A stretch of 17,387 nucleotides of DNA from Coriobacteriaceae bacterium AM48-5 (GCA_027669525.1 JAQEDJ010000043.1:1-17387); one strand, 5' to 3'; shown: positions 1 through 8,046, numbered from the stretch's first letter. A program made the numbers and translations. The notes: generated by a model from the sequence alone, not told the origin.

Positions 1-187
1 GGCGGCCACCTTGGCAGCCAGGGCCGCAGCGGCGTCACTCTCGACCTGCGCGACCTGCTCGGAGGCTGCCTGCTCGGCGGCAGCAACCTTGGCGTCCACC
101 TTGGCAGCCAGGGCCGCAGCGGCGTCACTCTCGACCTGCGCGACCTGCTCGGAGGCTGCCTGCTCGGCGGCAGCAACCTTGGCGTCC
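1..187 (-). repeat. 90-bp tandem duplication inside the coiled coil
   Basis: Bases 1-97 and 91-187 are identical except for one base (position 5 versus 95), giving just over two copies of a 90-bp unit. The unit is a multiple of three and encodes 30 residues, rich in Ala, Glu, Gln and Val (KVAAAEQAASEQVAQVESDA is its core). A further, shorter degenerate relative lies just upstream in the protein. More copies may continue past the left edge. Near-identity implies a recent duplication or ongoing unequal recombination that would change coiled-coil length in steps of 30 residues. Confidence 0.9.
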
Positions 188-1584
188 GCGTCGGCACGAG
201 CGGCCGCGACCTCGGCATCGGCCTCGGAACGCGTCTGCGCCAGCTGCGCCGCCGCAGTCTCACGCGCCTCGACAGCGTCGGCCTCGGCAGCTTTCTTGCC
301 CGCCTCGACATCCTCCAGCGAGCCGCGCAGTTCCTCGGCATCCGCCTCGGCCATCTGAGCGCGCTGCGTCAACGCCAGCTCGCGCGTCTTGGCCTCGTCC
401 AGTTCGTCGGCCAGGTCGTCGCGCTCGTCGGTCAACGCGTGCGCCTGCACCTTCCAGGATTTCACCTGGCCCTGCAGCTCCTCGATCTGCTCGCGCGCCT
501 CGGCCAGCGCCTGCTCGGCATCGAGCTGGGCCTGCGTGACCTCCTCCACAAACACGCGACGGACCTCAACGTCGGGCAGGTCGGGGCTATCAACCTGCAC
601 CTCCTTAATCTCCTTAATAAACTTGGGCGCCACCGGTGCGTGTTGCACGTTCTCGAGCTCCTGCAGGTTGCGCTCATCGTCGGTCAGGCTCTTAAAGACG
701 GCGTAGTTGTTAATGAGGTTGGTGTACATCTGCACCATGTACTCGTCATCGAACGCCAGCGCCTGCTGCTGCACATCGATGTTGTATCCCACCTTGTCAT
801 AGCGCTCCATAAACTGCCACAGCTGGTAGCACTTGCGGTAGTTGGGGTCTTTCATGATGAGGTTGGTACGCTGAATGGGGCTGCGGACCGCACTGCATCC
901 GTTCATGATCTGGCAGAACGACGCGCCGCGCAGCGCCATGACCAGGCGGCGCACGCGGTCGATGCGCATAAAGACGTCCATGTTGTCGGCGTCGTTCTCA
1001 GCAAAGCTCTGACGGTTTTTGACCGTCATCTCCACGCTGTACTCGATCTGCTCGTACGCGTCATCGATGGTGCTGTGCATCTTAAAGCGGTTGCGGATCT
1101 CGTTGCCCGTAGACCAAAAGATCACGTCGGTGCGCTTGTCCACAAACGTCAGCAGGCGCTGAATCAGGTGGTAGATAAAGCGATTCTCGTACAGGTCGTA
1201 GGTCTCGACGGTATTGACGTTGAGGATGCGCGTGGGATGGACGCCGCCATCGTCGCTCGGCGCCAGGAACTGCGTGTTCTGGCTCAGGTGACGGACGCTG
1301 TCGGCGCTGATCTTTTTGGCGAGCGAGACCGGCACCACCTCTTCCTCGGTGGTGATAAAGCGGCGCGGCTTTTCGATAATGGTATTGATGGCGTCGAGCG
1401 AGTCCTCGATCATGCTGATCCATTCCTCGTCCACCACCTTGACGAGCTCCTCGCGCTGCTGCTCGATCGTGGTGCCCGAGGCCTGCGCCATCTCAAACAG
1501 ATAGCGAAAGTAGCGGCTGTCCTCCTGGATGGGCTCCATCTGCTCGGAGAAGCTGGTATAGAGGTCCTGAATGGTCTCGGACAT
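1..1584 (-). CDS. McrC/DUF2357-like protein with long coiled-coil tail (3' end outside window)
   Basis: This is the last visible gene of the minus-strand operon. It begins at an ATG at 1584 with a GGAG Shine-Dalgarno six bases upstream, and 528 codons are open to the left edge without a stop. Residues 1-100 are acidic and helical. Around residues 126-140 there is an ETYDLYENRF motif of the kind seen in McrC/DUF2357 proteins, which usually accompany McrB-like ATPases. The mid-region (about 140-310) is a mixed helical domain. From about residue 345 the protein becomes Ala/Glu/Gln-rich with heptad character, a long coiled coil ending in 30-residue repeats. I see no PD-(D/E)XK nuclease motif in the visible part; one could lie beyond the edge. 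Directly upstream is the McrB-like ATPase, 69 bp away, so the two are probably a functional pair. Its role is unknown; the DUF2357 assignment is by motif memory and context. Confidence 0.72.
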   Translation of the reverse strand, partial: MSETIQDLYTSFSEQMEPIQEDSRYFRYLFEMAQASGTTIEQQREELVKVVDEEWISMIEDSLDAINTIIEKPRRFITTEEEVVPVSLAKKISADSVRHLSQNTQFLAPSDDGGVHPTRILNVNTVETYDLYENRFIYHLIQRLLTFVDKRTDVIFWSTGNEIRNRFKMHSTIDDAYEQIEYSVEMTVKNRQSFAENDADNMDVFMRIDRVRRLVMALRGASFCQIMNGCSAVRSPIQRTNLIMKDPNYRKCYQLWQFMERYDKVGYNIDVQQQALAFDDEYMVQMYTNLINNYAVFKSLTDDERNLQELENVQHAPVAPKFIKEIKEVQVDSPDLPDVEVRRVFVEEVTQAQLDAEQALAEAREQIEELQGQVKSWKVQAHALTDERDDLADELDEAKTRELALTQRAQMAEADAEELRGSLEDVEAGKKAAEADAVEARETAAAQLAQTRSEADAEVAAARADADAKVAAAEQAASEQVAQVESDAAAALAAKVDAKVAAAEQAASEQVAQVESDAAAALAAKVAA

Positions 1585-1620
1585 GGGTTACTCCATAGGT
1601 TGGATCGATCGGAAAGGGAC

Positions 1621-1641
1621 GGGGCGACATCACGCCGCCCC
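1621..1641 (-). other. Small intercistronic hairpin
   Basis: In the 69-bp gap between the ATPase stop and the DUF2357-like start, GGGGCG (1621-1626) can pair with CGCCCC (1636-1641). No clear T-run follows on the minus strand, so it is more likely a processing or mRNA-stability hairpin than a terminator. Confidence 0.35.
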
Positions 1642-1653
1642 GCACTTACGCCA

Positions 1654-3360
1654 TTAGTAGAAGTTCTGGATCCGCTGCAGGTACATGACGGAATCGGGCA
1701 GGCCGCCCTCGCCAAAGGTCTTCTCGATGTACTCGATCAGGCCCTTCATCTCGTCGCGCACAAAGCTCACGTTCATGGACTCAAACTTCTTGAGCACCTT
1801 GCGGGCGATGATGTAGTCCATGCCGCCCAGCTCGGTGCCGCCGCAGGCCACGTACACGGGGATAAAGTCGTACATCTGCTTGATGATACGGTTACCAAAG
1901 GCCAGCTTAAAGCGGGTCTGCAGGTACTGATCCAGCTTGTGCATCTTCTGGAGCAGCTCGTCGTCGATCACGTACTCGACCTTGGCCTTTTGGAACAGAT
2001 ACTGCAGATGCTCGGCCGTCACGTGCACGCGCTCGTGCGGCTCGCACTCAAACGCGTCGGCGCGCTCGTTGAGCTCGATGGGGATCGCACGGTCGTACAC
2101 CTTGTCCGTGATGGTAAAGGTGGAGTCGTCGTTGTTGGCCGTGCCGATAAACCACAAGCTGTCGGGGATGGTGAGCTTGCCGTCGTGCAGGCCCTTGGGG
2201 TCGGCGGCCCACTGGGTGGGGACCAGATCGAGCACCCACTCGTCGTGGCTGGGCATCTCGAGCACCGACAGGATCTCGGCAAAGTAGTACTCCACGCGGG
2301 CGAGGTTCATCTCGTCGAGCACGATCATGGACGGGTCCTGGCGAAGGCCTGCCTCGTACACGGCGCGCAGGAACTCGGTCTCGTTAAAGCGCTTGGAAAA
2401 CTCGTTAAAGTAGCCCAGCACCTCGGTGCGATCACGGAAGCTCGGCTGCACCGACACGATGGTCGCGGGGTTGTCCAGGTAACGGCTAAAGCTGTAGGGC
2501 AGCGACGTCTTACCGGTACCCGAGATGCCCTCCAGGATCAGCAGCTTGGAGGCGGCCATGCCGGCCACAAAGCGGCGGATGATCTCGGGCGTGTAGTAGA
2601 GCTTCATCTGGCTGCACGCAAACGCGCGGAAGCTGTCGACAAAGTCCTCGAGCGAGATGGCATCGTCGTAGGCCGGCGACTCCCAGTCGCGGTACTTAAG
2701 GTCCACGAGGGACAGCTTGGGAAAGCGGTTGGCCTGGGCGATCTCTTTTTCCTCGGCGAGGGTCTTGGCCTCGACGGTGGCCTTGGCCATGGCGGCCGCG
2801 GCGTCCTTGACACCCGCGCCGTCGAGCGCGAGCGATGCGTTGCCCGACATGACGGCCGTCGCCGCTGCGCCCTCGCCCGTACCGGCACCCGTGGCGGTGC
2901 CTGCAGCGGCGCCCACCACGTTGCCCACCGTGGGCAGATGGTCGTCGGCCAGGGCCGAGGCGCCCACGTACGGAATCTGCTTGGTGCCGCCCATGGCATT
3001 GACCTTGAGCGCCAGCAACTTGTTCTTCTCGTCCATGAGGTCGAGCACCTGCTTGTTCAGGCGGCCGATCTCGCGATAGAGCGCCTTGTTGGACGTGTCG
3101 TCGCGATGCAGGCGACGGTTGATGCGGTAGTGGTGGATCAGAATGGCCACAATCAGCACGGGAACTGCGATGAGCATGGCAAACAGAATGACCGCGCCGA
3201 TCTTGCCCACCAGGTCAAACGTGGTGAAGTAGGTCATAAAGATGTTGAAGTACTCAACCCAGCCAAACACCAGCAGGTTAAGGATGGAGCTCACAACGGC
3301 AACGACGTTGTAGACAACCTTTGCCAGCAGCTCCCAGGCAAATCCCAGAAACTCACTCAC
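1654..3360 (-). CDS. Membrane-anchored McrB-like AAA+ ATPase
   Basis: A 568-aa protein with a GTG start at 3360, preceded by AGGAGGG eight bases upstream. Two hydrophobic segments (about residues 12-38 and 50-75) are followed by a basic stretch and a short coiled coil (95-120). An Ala/Gly-rich linker (about 145-205) precedes the AAA+ domain. Walker A is GISGTGKTS (278-286), followed by the SFRDRTEVLGYFNE element typical of McrB/AAA_5 ATPases. Walker B is MIVLDEMN (345-352), sensor-1 is GTANN (406-410), and a probable arginine finger lies in VYDRA (R424). The motor is therefore expected to be active and to sit on the cytoplasmic face of the membrane. McrB proper translocates DNA for a restriction nuclease, but membrane anchoring and an operon of SipW substrates point instead to a role in surface-protein assembly or export; that role is inference. 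The likely partner is the DUF2357-like product downstream. Confidence 0.88.
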   Translation of the reverse strand: MSEFLGFAWELLAKVVYNVVAVVSSILNLLVFGWVEYFNIFMTYFTTFDLVGKIGAVILFAMLIAVPVLIVAILIHHYRINRRLHRDDTSNKALYREIGRLNKQVLDLMDEKNKLLALKVNAMGGTKQIPYVGASALADDHLPTVGNVVGAAAGTATGAGTGEGAAATAVMSGNASLALDGAGVKDAAAAMAKATVEAKTLAEEKEIAQANRFPKLSLVDLKYRDWESPAYDDAISLEDFVDSFRAFACSQMKLYYTPEIIRRFVAGMAASKLLILEGISGTGKTSLPYSFSRYLDNPATIVSVQPSFRDRTEVLGYFNEFSKRFNETEFLRAVYEAGLRQDPSMIVLDEMNLARVEYYFAEILSVLEMPSHDEWVLDLVPTQWAADPKGLHDGKLTIPDSLWFIGTANNDDSTFTITDKVYDRAIPIELNERADAFECEPHERVHVTAEHLQYLFQKAKVEYVIDDELLQKMHKLDQYLQTRFKLAFGNRIIKQMYDFIPVYVACGGTELGGMDYIIARKVLKKFESMNVSFVRDEMKGLIEYIEKTFGEGGLPDSVMYLQRIQNFY

Positions 3361-3411
3361 CGTCGGTACCCTCCTGCTTGGTCGCGTTCATCGCCGCCTC
3401 GGCCTCGGCCT

Positions 3412-4098
3412 TTAAACGACGGGCTTCCTCGAGCTTGGCCTCGGCCTGGCAAGCTGCTCGGCGGCGTTATCGGCCGTGACGGTAGTGTCACCCTTGCCCT
3501 CGGCGTCCACGATGGCAGCTGCGGCGGCCAGGCGGTCCTCCTCGGCCATAGCGCGCTTGAGGTTCATGCCCACCACGATGAGGTGATACACCTGGTAGAT
3601 AAAGAACAACAGCATGGGCAGCACAATCACAATGAGGAAGCCCATGGAGCTGGACAGGAAGTCCATGACCTTGCCCATCTGCGGCAACGCAAACACGTAC
3701 TTGCCCACGATGTCGCCGTCGCTGATGATGTGCGTATCGGCCACGTCGTTGTTATCTCCCTTGGTGGTAAAGCTGCGCATGCCGTTGACCTCGTCGATGG
3801 CGGCGATGCGGTGCGTGTTGAGCGCGTACTCGTTGTCGATGATGGTATGGAACGTCACGATGTCGCCCACCTCGAGCTTGGAGGTGTCGCACTTTTTGAT
3901 GAAAATGAGGTCGCCCTTGTTAAACGTGGGCGCCATGGAGTCGGACTGCACGGCGAGCGGGGTGAAGCCGGCGATGTCAGAGACGCTGCCGTCCTCGCGC
4001 GTGGCGAGCGTGGTAAACGCATACAGGGCCGCCACCAGGATGATGATCCACATGACGACGCTCAGCGCGATGGATGCGACTTTTTTAACAGATTGCAT
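3412..4098 (-). CDS. sipW: SipW/ER-type signal peptidase I (S26B), tail apparently frameshifted
   Basis: This protein removes signal peptides from exported SipW-dependent substrates, here presumably the TasA/camelysin-like proteins encoded around it. The ATG at 4098 has an AAGGGA site upstream. Residues 7-32 form an N-terminal membrane anchor. The catalytic serine is in SDSMAP (Ser54), the general base is a histidine in NTHRI (His96) rather than the lysine of ordinary bacterial Lep, and GDNND (Asp115) completes the SipW/ER-type set. A second membrane segment spans about 150-180. As given, the frame ends at 3412 with an Arg/Pro-rich tail. Restoring one C near 3445-3450 (GCC-CAG-GCC) gives a 248-aa protein with an Ala/Glu/Lys-rich tail, stopping at 3353 and overlapping the ATPase start by 8 bases. 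That is classic translational coupling and the more believable version. Confidence 0.92.
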   Translation of the reverse strand: MQSVKKVASIALSVVMWIIILVAALYAFTTLATREDGSVSDIAGFTPLAVQSDSMAPTFNKGDLIFIKKCDTSKLEVGDIVTFHTIIDNEYALNTHRIAAIDEVNGMRSFTTKGDNNDVADTHIISDGDIVGKYVFALPQMGKVMDFLSSSMGFLIVIVLPMLLFFIYQVYHLIVVGMNLKRAMAEEDRLAAAAAIVDAEGKGDTTVTADNAAEQLARPRPSSRKPVV

Positions 4099-4133
4099 GA
4101 TGTCCCTTACTACCGTGTCTGTCTAGGTCGTGC

Positions 4134-4149
4134 GCGGCCCGGTGGCCGC
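4134..4149 (-). other. Hairpin between substrate gene and signal peptidase gene
   Basis: GCGGCC (4134-4139) and GGCCGC (4144-4149) form a short perfect stem with a 4-nt loop in the 60-bp gap before the signal peptidase start. No T-run follows. It may tune expression or mRNA decay between the substrate genes and the peptidase gene. Confidence 0.3.
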
Positions 4150-4158
4150 CGTGCATAT

Positions 4159-4962
4159 CTACTGTTCCTCGATGCCCTCGAAGCGCATCGAAACCGAATA
4201 GTTAGCTCCCTTTAGCATATTAGTGCAATTTGGGTCCGTTCCCTCGAGCCATATGCGAACGGTTACCGGCTTGTCCGTTTCTGTCATCAGGTCGAACATG
4301 TCGCTGGCCGCGGTCGCCTCGCCCGAGTCGAGCCCAAAGACGGTGGCCGAGCCAGATGAACCGCCGCCCCCGTTAGGGCTGTAGACCCACGTTCGACCAT
4401 CGGCGGTAAAGCTCATACGCATGGCACTGGCCATGCCCTGTGTATCGGAGCTAAACCGCGTGCCGGACACGCCGCCGTCGCCATCCTGCCCGGTCAGGCG
4501 AACGCGTAGGTCCGTACTGCTCATAAAGTGCAGCGTAAACTCCAGATAGGCGCCGGTGGCGGGGTCGGCGGTAGAGCCGTCTTCGAAGGTGAAGGTCTGG
4601 TAGTCGCTCGTGGTGACGGGCTTGAGCCTGGATGCATCGATGTCCACGCCCTTTTCGCTGGCGATGCGCGCCGAGATCTGGTCAAAGCCCAGGCTGTGCA
4701 CGTACTCTTCGAACGCGGCATGCTCGTCTAGGTCAAAGCGCAGCGAGCCGTCGGCGTTGGCGTCGATCATGAGCATGCGGGTCTTGGCGCTATCGGCGAT
4801 GGAGAACCAGGCGAACGTTGCCATGGCTATCGCCACCAGCGCAAACAGCACCAGCACCACGGTGGTAGTGAGCTTGCGGCGCAGGTCGATATCGGTGGGC
4901 GCGGCGGCGTTGGGCTTGCCGGTGGCGGGCGTGCAGTTGGCGGCGGGTTGCTTACGCGTCAT
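4159..4962 (-). CDS. SipW-dependent-type surface protein (substrate 4 of operon)
   Basis: A 267-aa intact protein. A hydrophilic 28-residue cytoplasmic leader precedes LRRK and a hydrophobic segment (about 33-52) ending in MATFAWFS, the form expected of a SipW-cognate signal or anchor. The exported part is acidic, with Gly/Ser-rich loops near residues 195-210. It ends with RIWLEGTDPNC followed by a beta-like strand, the C-terminal signature shared with the other substrates in this window. The ATG at 4962 lies two bases after the upstream TAG (GAG-TAG-CC-ATG), so translation is probably coupled. The signal peptidase gene follows after 60 bp. A surface fibre or matrix component is the natural inference; sequence similarity to TasA/CalY is limited to the signal region. 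Confidence 0.82.
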   Translation of the reverse strand: MTRKQPAANCTPATGKPNAAAPTDIDLRRKLTTTVVLVLFALVAIAMATFAWFSIADSAKTRMLMIDANADGSLRFDLDEHAAFEEYVHSLGFDQISARIASEKGVDIDASRLKPVTTSDYQTFTFEDGSTADPATGAYLEFTLHFMSSTDLRVRLTGQDGDGGVSGTRFSSDTQGMASAMRMSFTADGRTWVYSPNGGGGSSGSATVFGLDSGEATAASDMFDLMTETDKPVTVRIWLEGTDPNCTNMLKGANYSVSMRFEGIEEQ

Positions 4963-4964
4963 GG

Positions 4965-5950
4965 CTACTCACCGTCCAAGGTCGCAAAGAGGGCCAGGTG
5001 CAGGGTGCCCGGATCCTGATAGAGATAGTCGGCGCTATCGGGGTCGGTGCCCTCGATGTAGTAATAGATGTCGAGGCGATAGGTCTGACCCAGCGCCAGC
5101 GTGGCAAGCGTGTTTTGCGGGCGCGTGGCCGTCTCACTCGTGTCCAACGTAAAGGCGGCCGGGTCCTGCGTCACGTTGGCACCGCAAGCGAGCTGGCCGT
5201 TTTGCCAGCCCAGCAGCATGCCATCGGCGTAGCCCGCCAGGCCCGCAGGCGCGGTCGTGGGATGCTCGCCGCGATGGCCGCTGTCGGAACTGTCGAGCTC
5301 AAAGATGTTGGTGGCGAGCACCTGGTTGCCGCTGGAGATCTTAATGCCCACGCGGGCCGCGCGCAGCAGCTCGGCGTTGGCGCCCTGCGGGACCAGCGAT
5401 TCGGCCAGATACAAGCTGACCTTGCCCTTTACTTTGCCGGCGCCCGTTCCGGTGATGGTGGGGCGCAGGTCGATCCAACCGTGGTAGAACGCGGAGCCGT
5501 TGTCTTTTGCCTGCTCAAACACCGCGGCATCGCCGGCCGAGTTGTTTTGCGCACAGGCGGCAAAGCCGTTGAGATCGAAGGTCGAGACCGGATAGAGCGT
5601 CACGGCGCCAGTCGCATTGGAAGTCAGGGAAACATCGCCCTGCTGCGACCAGCGCCGCGATCGGCGTCGCCCAGCTCCAGCACCAGCTTGGACGTGTCGC
5701 TGTGCACGCTCACCGAGTTGGTGTTGACCTTCATGTTGCTGGTAAACCAGGCATACGTCGCGGCGCCCAAGGTGGCGGCGAGCGCTACCATCACGAGCAC
5801 GATGTAGGCACGCGCGCGGCGGGCGTGGCGGCGGGCGGAGGCACCTTCGGGCTGCGAGCGCTCGGCGGTCGCGCCGGAGGGGACCACGGGGCTCGTGACC
5901 TCGGTTTTGGTCTTGCGGCTATCTGCTGGCATGTGCTGCTTATCTTCCAT
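4965..5950 (-). CDS. SipW-dependent-type surface protein (substrate 3), one apparent frameshift
   Basis: Start ATG at 5950 with AAGGGGG nine bases upstream, 14 bases after the preceding gene's stop. An unusually long polar, basic leader (about 50 residues, ending RRHARRARAY) precedes a membrane segment finishing LGAATYAWFTSN. The frame breaks near 5640-5655: the first part ends in a nonsense tail and TGA at 5624, while the second resumes as QQGDVSLTSNATGAVTLYPV. Adding one base there gives a continuous 328-aa protein; the gene length (986 bases) is exactly one short of a multiple of three. The C-terminus carries IYYYIEGTDPDSADYL, the family signature with Ser in place of Cys. Serves presumably as a secreted or surface subunit cleaved by the neighbouring signal peptidase. 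A genuine pseudogene cannot be excluded from sequence alone. Confidence 0.78.
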
Positions 5951-5964
5951 GACGATTCGCCCCC

Positions 5965-6799
5965 TTATGCCTTGGCCGCGGCAAAGGCAAGCTGCAGCAC
6001 CACATCGCGGGCCTGGGCCTCGTCGATGCAATTGGCGTCGCAGCCTTCCATGTACACAACGTAGCGAACGCTTGCCACCTCGTTGGCGGCCAGCGTGCAG
6101 ATAGGTGTGGCACCTGCGCGCGCCGCGGGCGTGTCGCCGGTGCCGTCCATGCTGTAGGCGCTTATGGCGCGTGCGGGGTCGGCGATGTAGGTCCAGCCCG
6201 AGGCACCGGGCGCCACGACCACGCCGTCTTGCGCGGTGGTACGCCTACTGGTGGCGCCCGAGGTGTCGCCCAGATCGTCGCAGGTAAAGATATGCGTTTG
6301 CGTGCCCGACTGAGTTGTAATGACCAGGCCCAGACGCAGCGCGGCCAGCAGCTGGGGTCGTTCGTCACGCTCATCTGGCCCTGATACAGGTACACGTTGA
6401 GAGCACTATCGCTGCCCTTAAGGTACAGCGTGCCCGAAAGGCGTAGTCGTCCAGCCGCGCGGTGCAGTCGGCGTAGTCGGTCGTGATGCCGGAGGCGTTT
6501 TGGAACGTGCCGCGCCAAAAGCGGGAAAGGTCTGCCGTCGAGATGGGATAGAGCGTCTTGTCGGCGGCGGCAAGCGTTGCCGTTGTGTCCCAGGGCCCGT
6601 TGGCCGAAAGGCCAATCTGCAGGTCGGAGCCCTCGTCGCTTACCGTGTGCGCCACGGGCGTCACGTTGGTGTAGCGCGAATTGCTAAACCACGCGTAGGT
6701 GGCAGCGCTCAGGGCGACTACCAACACCAACATCCATGCAGCCGCGGCAACCATGCGACGACGCGAGTTTAGGATGTCTTTGATGTTCGAAGCACTCAT
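5965..6799 (-). CDS. SipW-dependent-type surface protein (substrate 2), two apparent frameshifts
   Basis: Start ATG at 6799 with AAGGGGG upstream. Leader NIKDILNSRRRM is followed by a hydrophobic segment ending LSAATYAWFSNS. The frame breaks twice. Near 6432-6436, ...DDYAF continues as GTLYLKGSDSALNVYLYQGQ when one G is restored (CGG-GGC). Near 6350-6353, ...SVTNDPS continues as LLAALRLGLVITTQSGTQTH when one C is restored (AGC-CTG). The repaired protein is 278 aa; the observed 835 bases are two short of 837. The C-terminal part has ICTLAA and YVVYMEGCDANCID, with a paired-Cys pattern like that of substrate 1, so an extracellular disulfide is possible. It sits 11 bases downstream of substrate 1 and 14 bases upstream of substrate 3, which fits one transcript. 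Confidence 0.78.
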
Positions 6800-6810
6800 G
6801 TCCAGCCCCC

Positions 6811-7695
6811 TTACGAACGCTTGCCGGCAAAGCGCAGCGCCAGCGATTGCAGGCTGGTGGCGGCCAGATTGTTGGTACAGTCGGGGTCGCAGCCTTCCAG
6901 CCACACGTACACGTCCACGCGCACGGGCGTGCTTCGGTCGGCGCCCTTGGCAGCGGCGGGCAGGCTGCAGATCTTGGTCGTGGCCTCCTTGAGGCCCACA
7001 ATGCCGGTGTCTTCATTGTAGTCGCAGAAGTTTGCGCTGGTCAGCTGGTCAAAATGAACCGTTGTTCCATCGGAGCGGGTGCTGTCGAGCACCAGGTGGT
7101 TCTGCTCGCTCTCGCCGGCATCCTTGCCGTCGAGTGTGTTGTAGCGCGCCTGGGGATTGTGCTCGCCCGAGACCTCAAAGATATACTGACCCGTAACGGT
7201 GTCGCCCTGTCCCGGAGCATAGGTAACCAGCCCCACGCGCAGAGCGGTGGAGATGGGGCTTGCCGGGTCCTGCTCGGTAAAATCGATGCCCGACAGGTAC
7301 ACGTCGGTCGCGGCCGAATTGGTAGCCAGGTACAGGGAGGTCTTGTAGTAGTCGGAGTGTTCGGCGGCGCCAAACATGCTGGCAAAGAGCGAGTCCTGGG
7401 TGGTTCCGCCGGTAAAGCCCGTTACCTTTTGGAAGCCGTTGAGCACGTTGTCGGTCGAGACGGGATCGAGCAGGCCCGAAAAGCTCAGGCCGGCGTTGGT
7501 CTTGTATTCGCCGTCGTACTCGTTGGAGATAAGGAAGGTAACGCCCGTGCCCGCGGCCATCTTGACGTCGGTGATATGACGGTTGGCGTTGTAGATGTAC
7601 CAGGCATACGTTACGGCTCCGGCAGCGGCAAGGGCCACCAGCAGCGTGGCGAGCATGCGATTGAACTGTTTTCGCAGCGAGCGCGCGTCCGACAT
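6811..7695 (-). CDS. SipW-dependent-type surface protein (substrate 1, first gene of operon)
   Basis: A 294-aa intact protein. I take the ATG at 7695 because a GGGGGAGGG Shine-Dalgarno precedes it; the longer frame upstream to 7746 adds 17 residues and has no such site. SLRKQFNRM precedes a membrane segment ending AAGAVTYAWYIYN, the SipW-type signal region. The exported part is rich in Thr/Ser/Asp/Gly. It ends VDVYVWLEGCDPDCTNNL plus a beta-like strand, the fullest version of the shared C-terminal signature, with cysteines also at FCDYN and ICSLPA. This is the first gene of the seven-gene operon; the transcription start must lie in the 173 bp between it and the divergent tRNA promoter. Function as an exported structural or matrix protein is inferred. 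Confidence 0.85.
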   Translation of the reverse strand: MSDARSLRKQFNRMLATLLVALAAAGAVTYAWYIYNANRHITDVKMAAGTGVTFLISNEYDGEYKTNAGLSFSGLLDPVSTDNVLNGFQKVTGFTGGTTQDSLFASMFGAAEHSDYYKTSLYLATNSAATDVYLSGIDFTEQDPASPISTALRVGLVTYAPGQGDTVTGQYIFEVSGEHNPQARYNTLDGKDAGESEQNHLVLDSTRSDGTTVHFDQLTSANFCDYNEDTGIVGLKEATTKICSLPAAAKGADRSTPVRVDVYVWLEGCDPDCTNNLAATSLQSLALRFAGKRS

Positions 7696-7741
7696 GTCCC
7701 TCCCCCAGATGCCGCATCGTAAACTACCTGGACACCATTTG

Positions 7742-7761
7742 CCCATAATGGGAACATTTTA
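7742..7761 (-). promoter_or_regulatory. Possible operon promoter/operator region
   Basis: On the minus strand TAAAAT (7761-7756) resembles a -10 box, 60 bases before the first operon gene. An 11-bp palindrome, CCCATTATGGG (7742-7752), lies just downstream of it, where a repressor could bind. No convincing -35 is visible at the right spacing. Confidence 0.25.
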
Positions 7762-7868
7762 CGCGAACGTGCAGTTCATCGGGGGTACAAACGCGACTTT
7801 TCACGTGCTGCTCGTGCCGGATCGGGGGCCGATAGGGTCGCAAGTTGCCACTTTTTAAAAAATAGTTC

Positions 7869-7897
7869 TTGCCACCGGGTGGGAGCTCCGTTATATT
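7869..7897 (+). promoter_or_regulatory. Promoter of the tRNA-Val gene
   Basis: TTGCCA (7869-7874) and TATATT (7892-7897) are separated by exactly 17 bp, a near-consensus housekeeping sigma promoter, with the tRNA starting 30 bases further on. Confidence 0.8.
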
Positions 7898-7926
7898 ATT
7901 CCCTGCGCACTCGCGCACCCTTGATC

Positions 7927-8001
7927 GGGCGTTTAGCTCAGGGGGAGAGCGCTTCCCTGACACGGAAGAGGTCAGAAGTTCAAATCTTCTAACGCCCACC
8001 A
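7927..8001 (+). tRNA. tRNA-Val(GAC)
   Basis: The acceptor stem GGGCGTT (7927-7933) pairs perfectly with AACGCCC (7991-7997), followed by discriminator A and an encoded CCA (7999-8001). The D-arm is GCTC/GAGC. The anticodon stem CTTCC/GGAAG holds the loop CTGACAC, giving anticodon GAC (valine, codon GUC). The T-arm is AGAAG-TTCAAAT-CTTCT. It has its own promoter and terminator and is divergent from the surface-protein operon. Confidence 0.96.
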
Positions 8002-8009
8002 AATGTTCG

Positions 8010-8046
8010 CAGCTCAGAGGCTTCGCCTCTGAGCTGTTTTGTTTTA
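8010..8046 (+). terminator. Rho-independent terminator of tRNA-Val
   Basis: CAGCTCAGAGGC pairs with GCCTCTGAGCTG around a TTC loop (8010-8036), followed by TTTTGTTTT. It begins nine bases after the tRNA CCA end. Confidence 0.92.

Noticed and set aside
1..187. CRISPR-like or other repeat array
   Set aside because: The repeats are contiguous 90-bp coding units without spacers, in frame with a coiled-coil protein.
439..4215. Very long plus-strand open frame (1258 codons)
   Set aside because: It is the GC-rich antisense shadow of three well-supported minus-strand genes; His/Leu/Val-rich with no recognisable domain or ribosome site.
6847..7722. Plus-strand open frame of 291 codons
   Set aside because: Antisense of the first surface-protein gene, which has a signal region, strong ribosome site and family signature.
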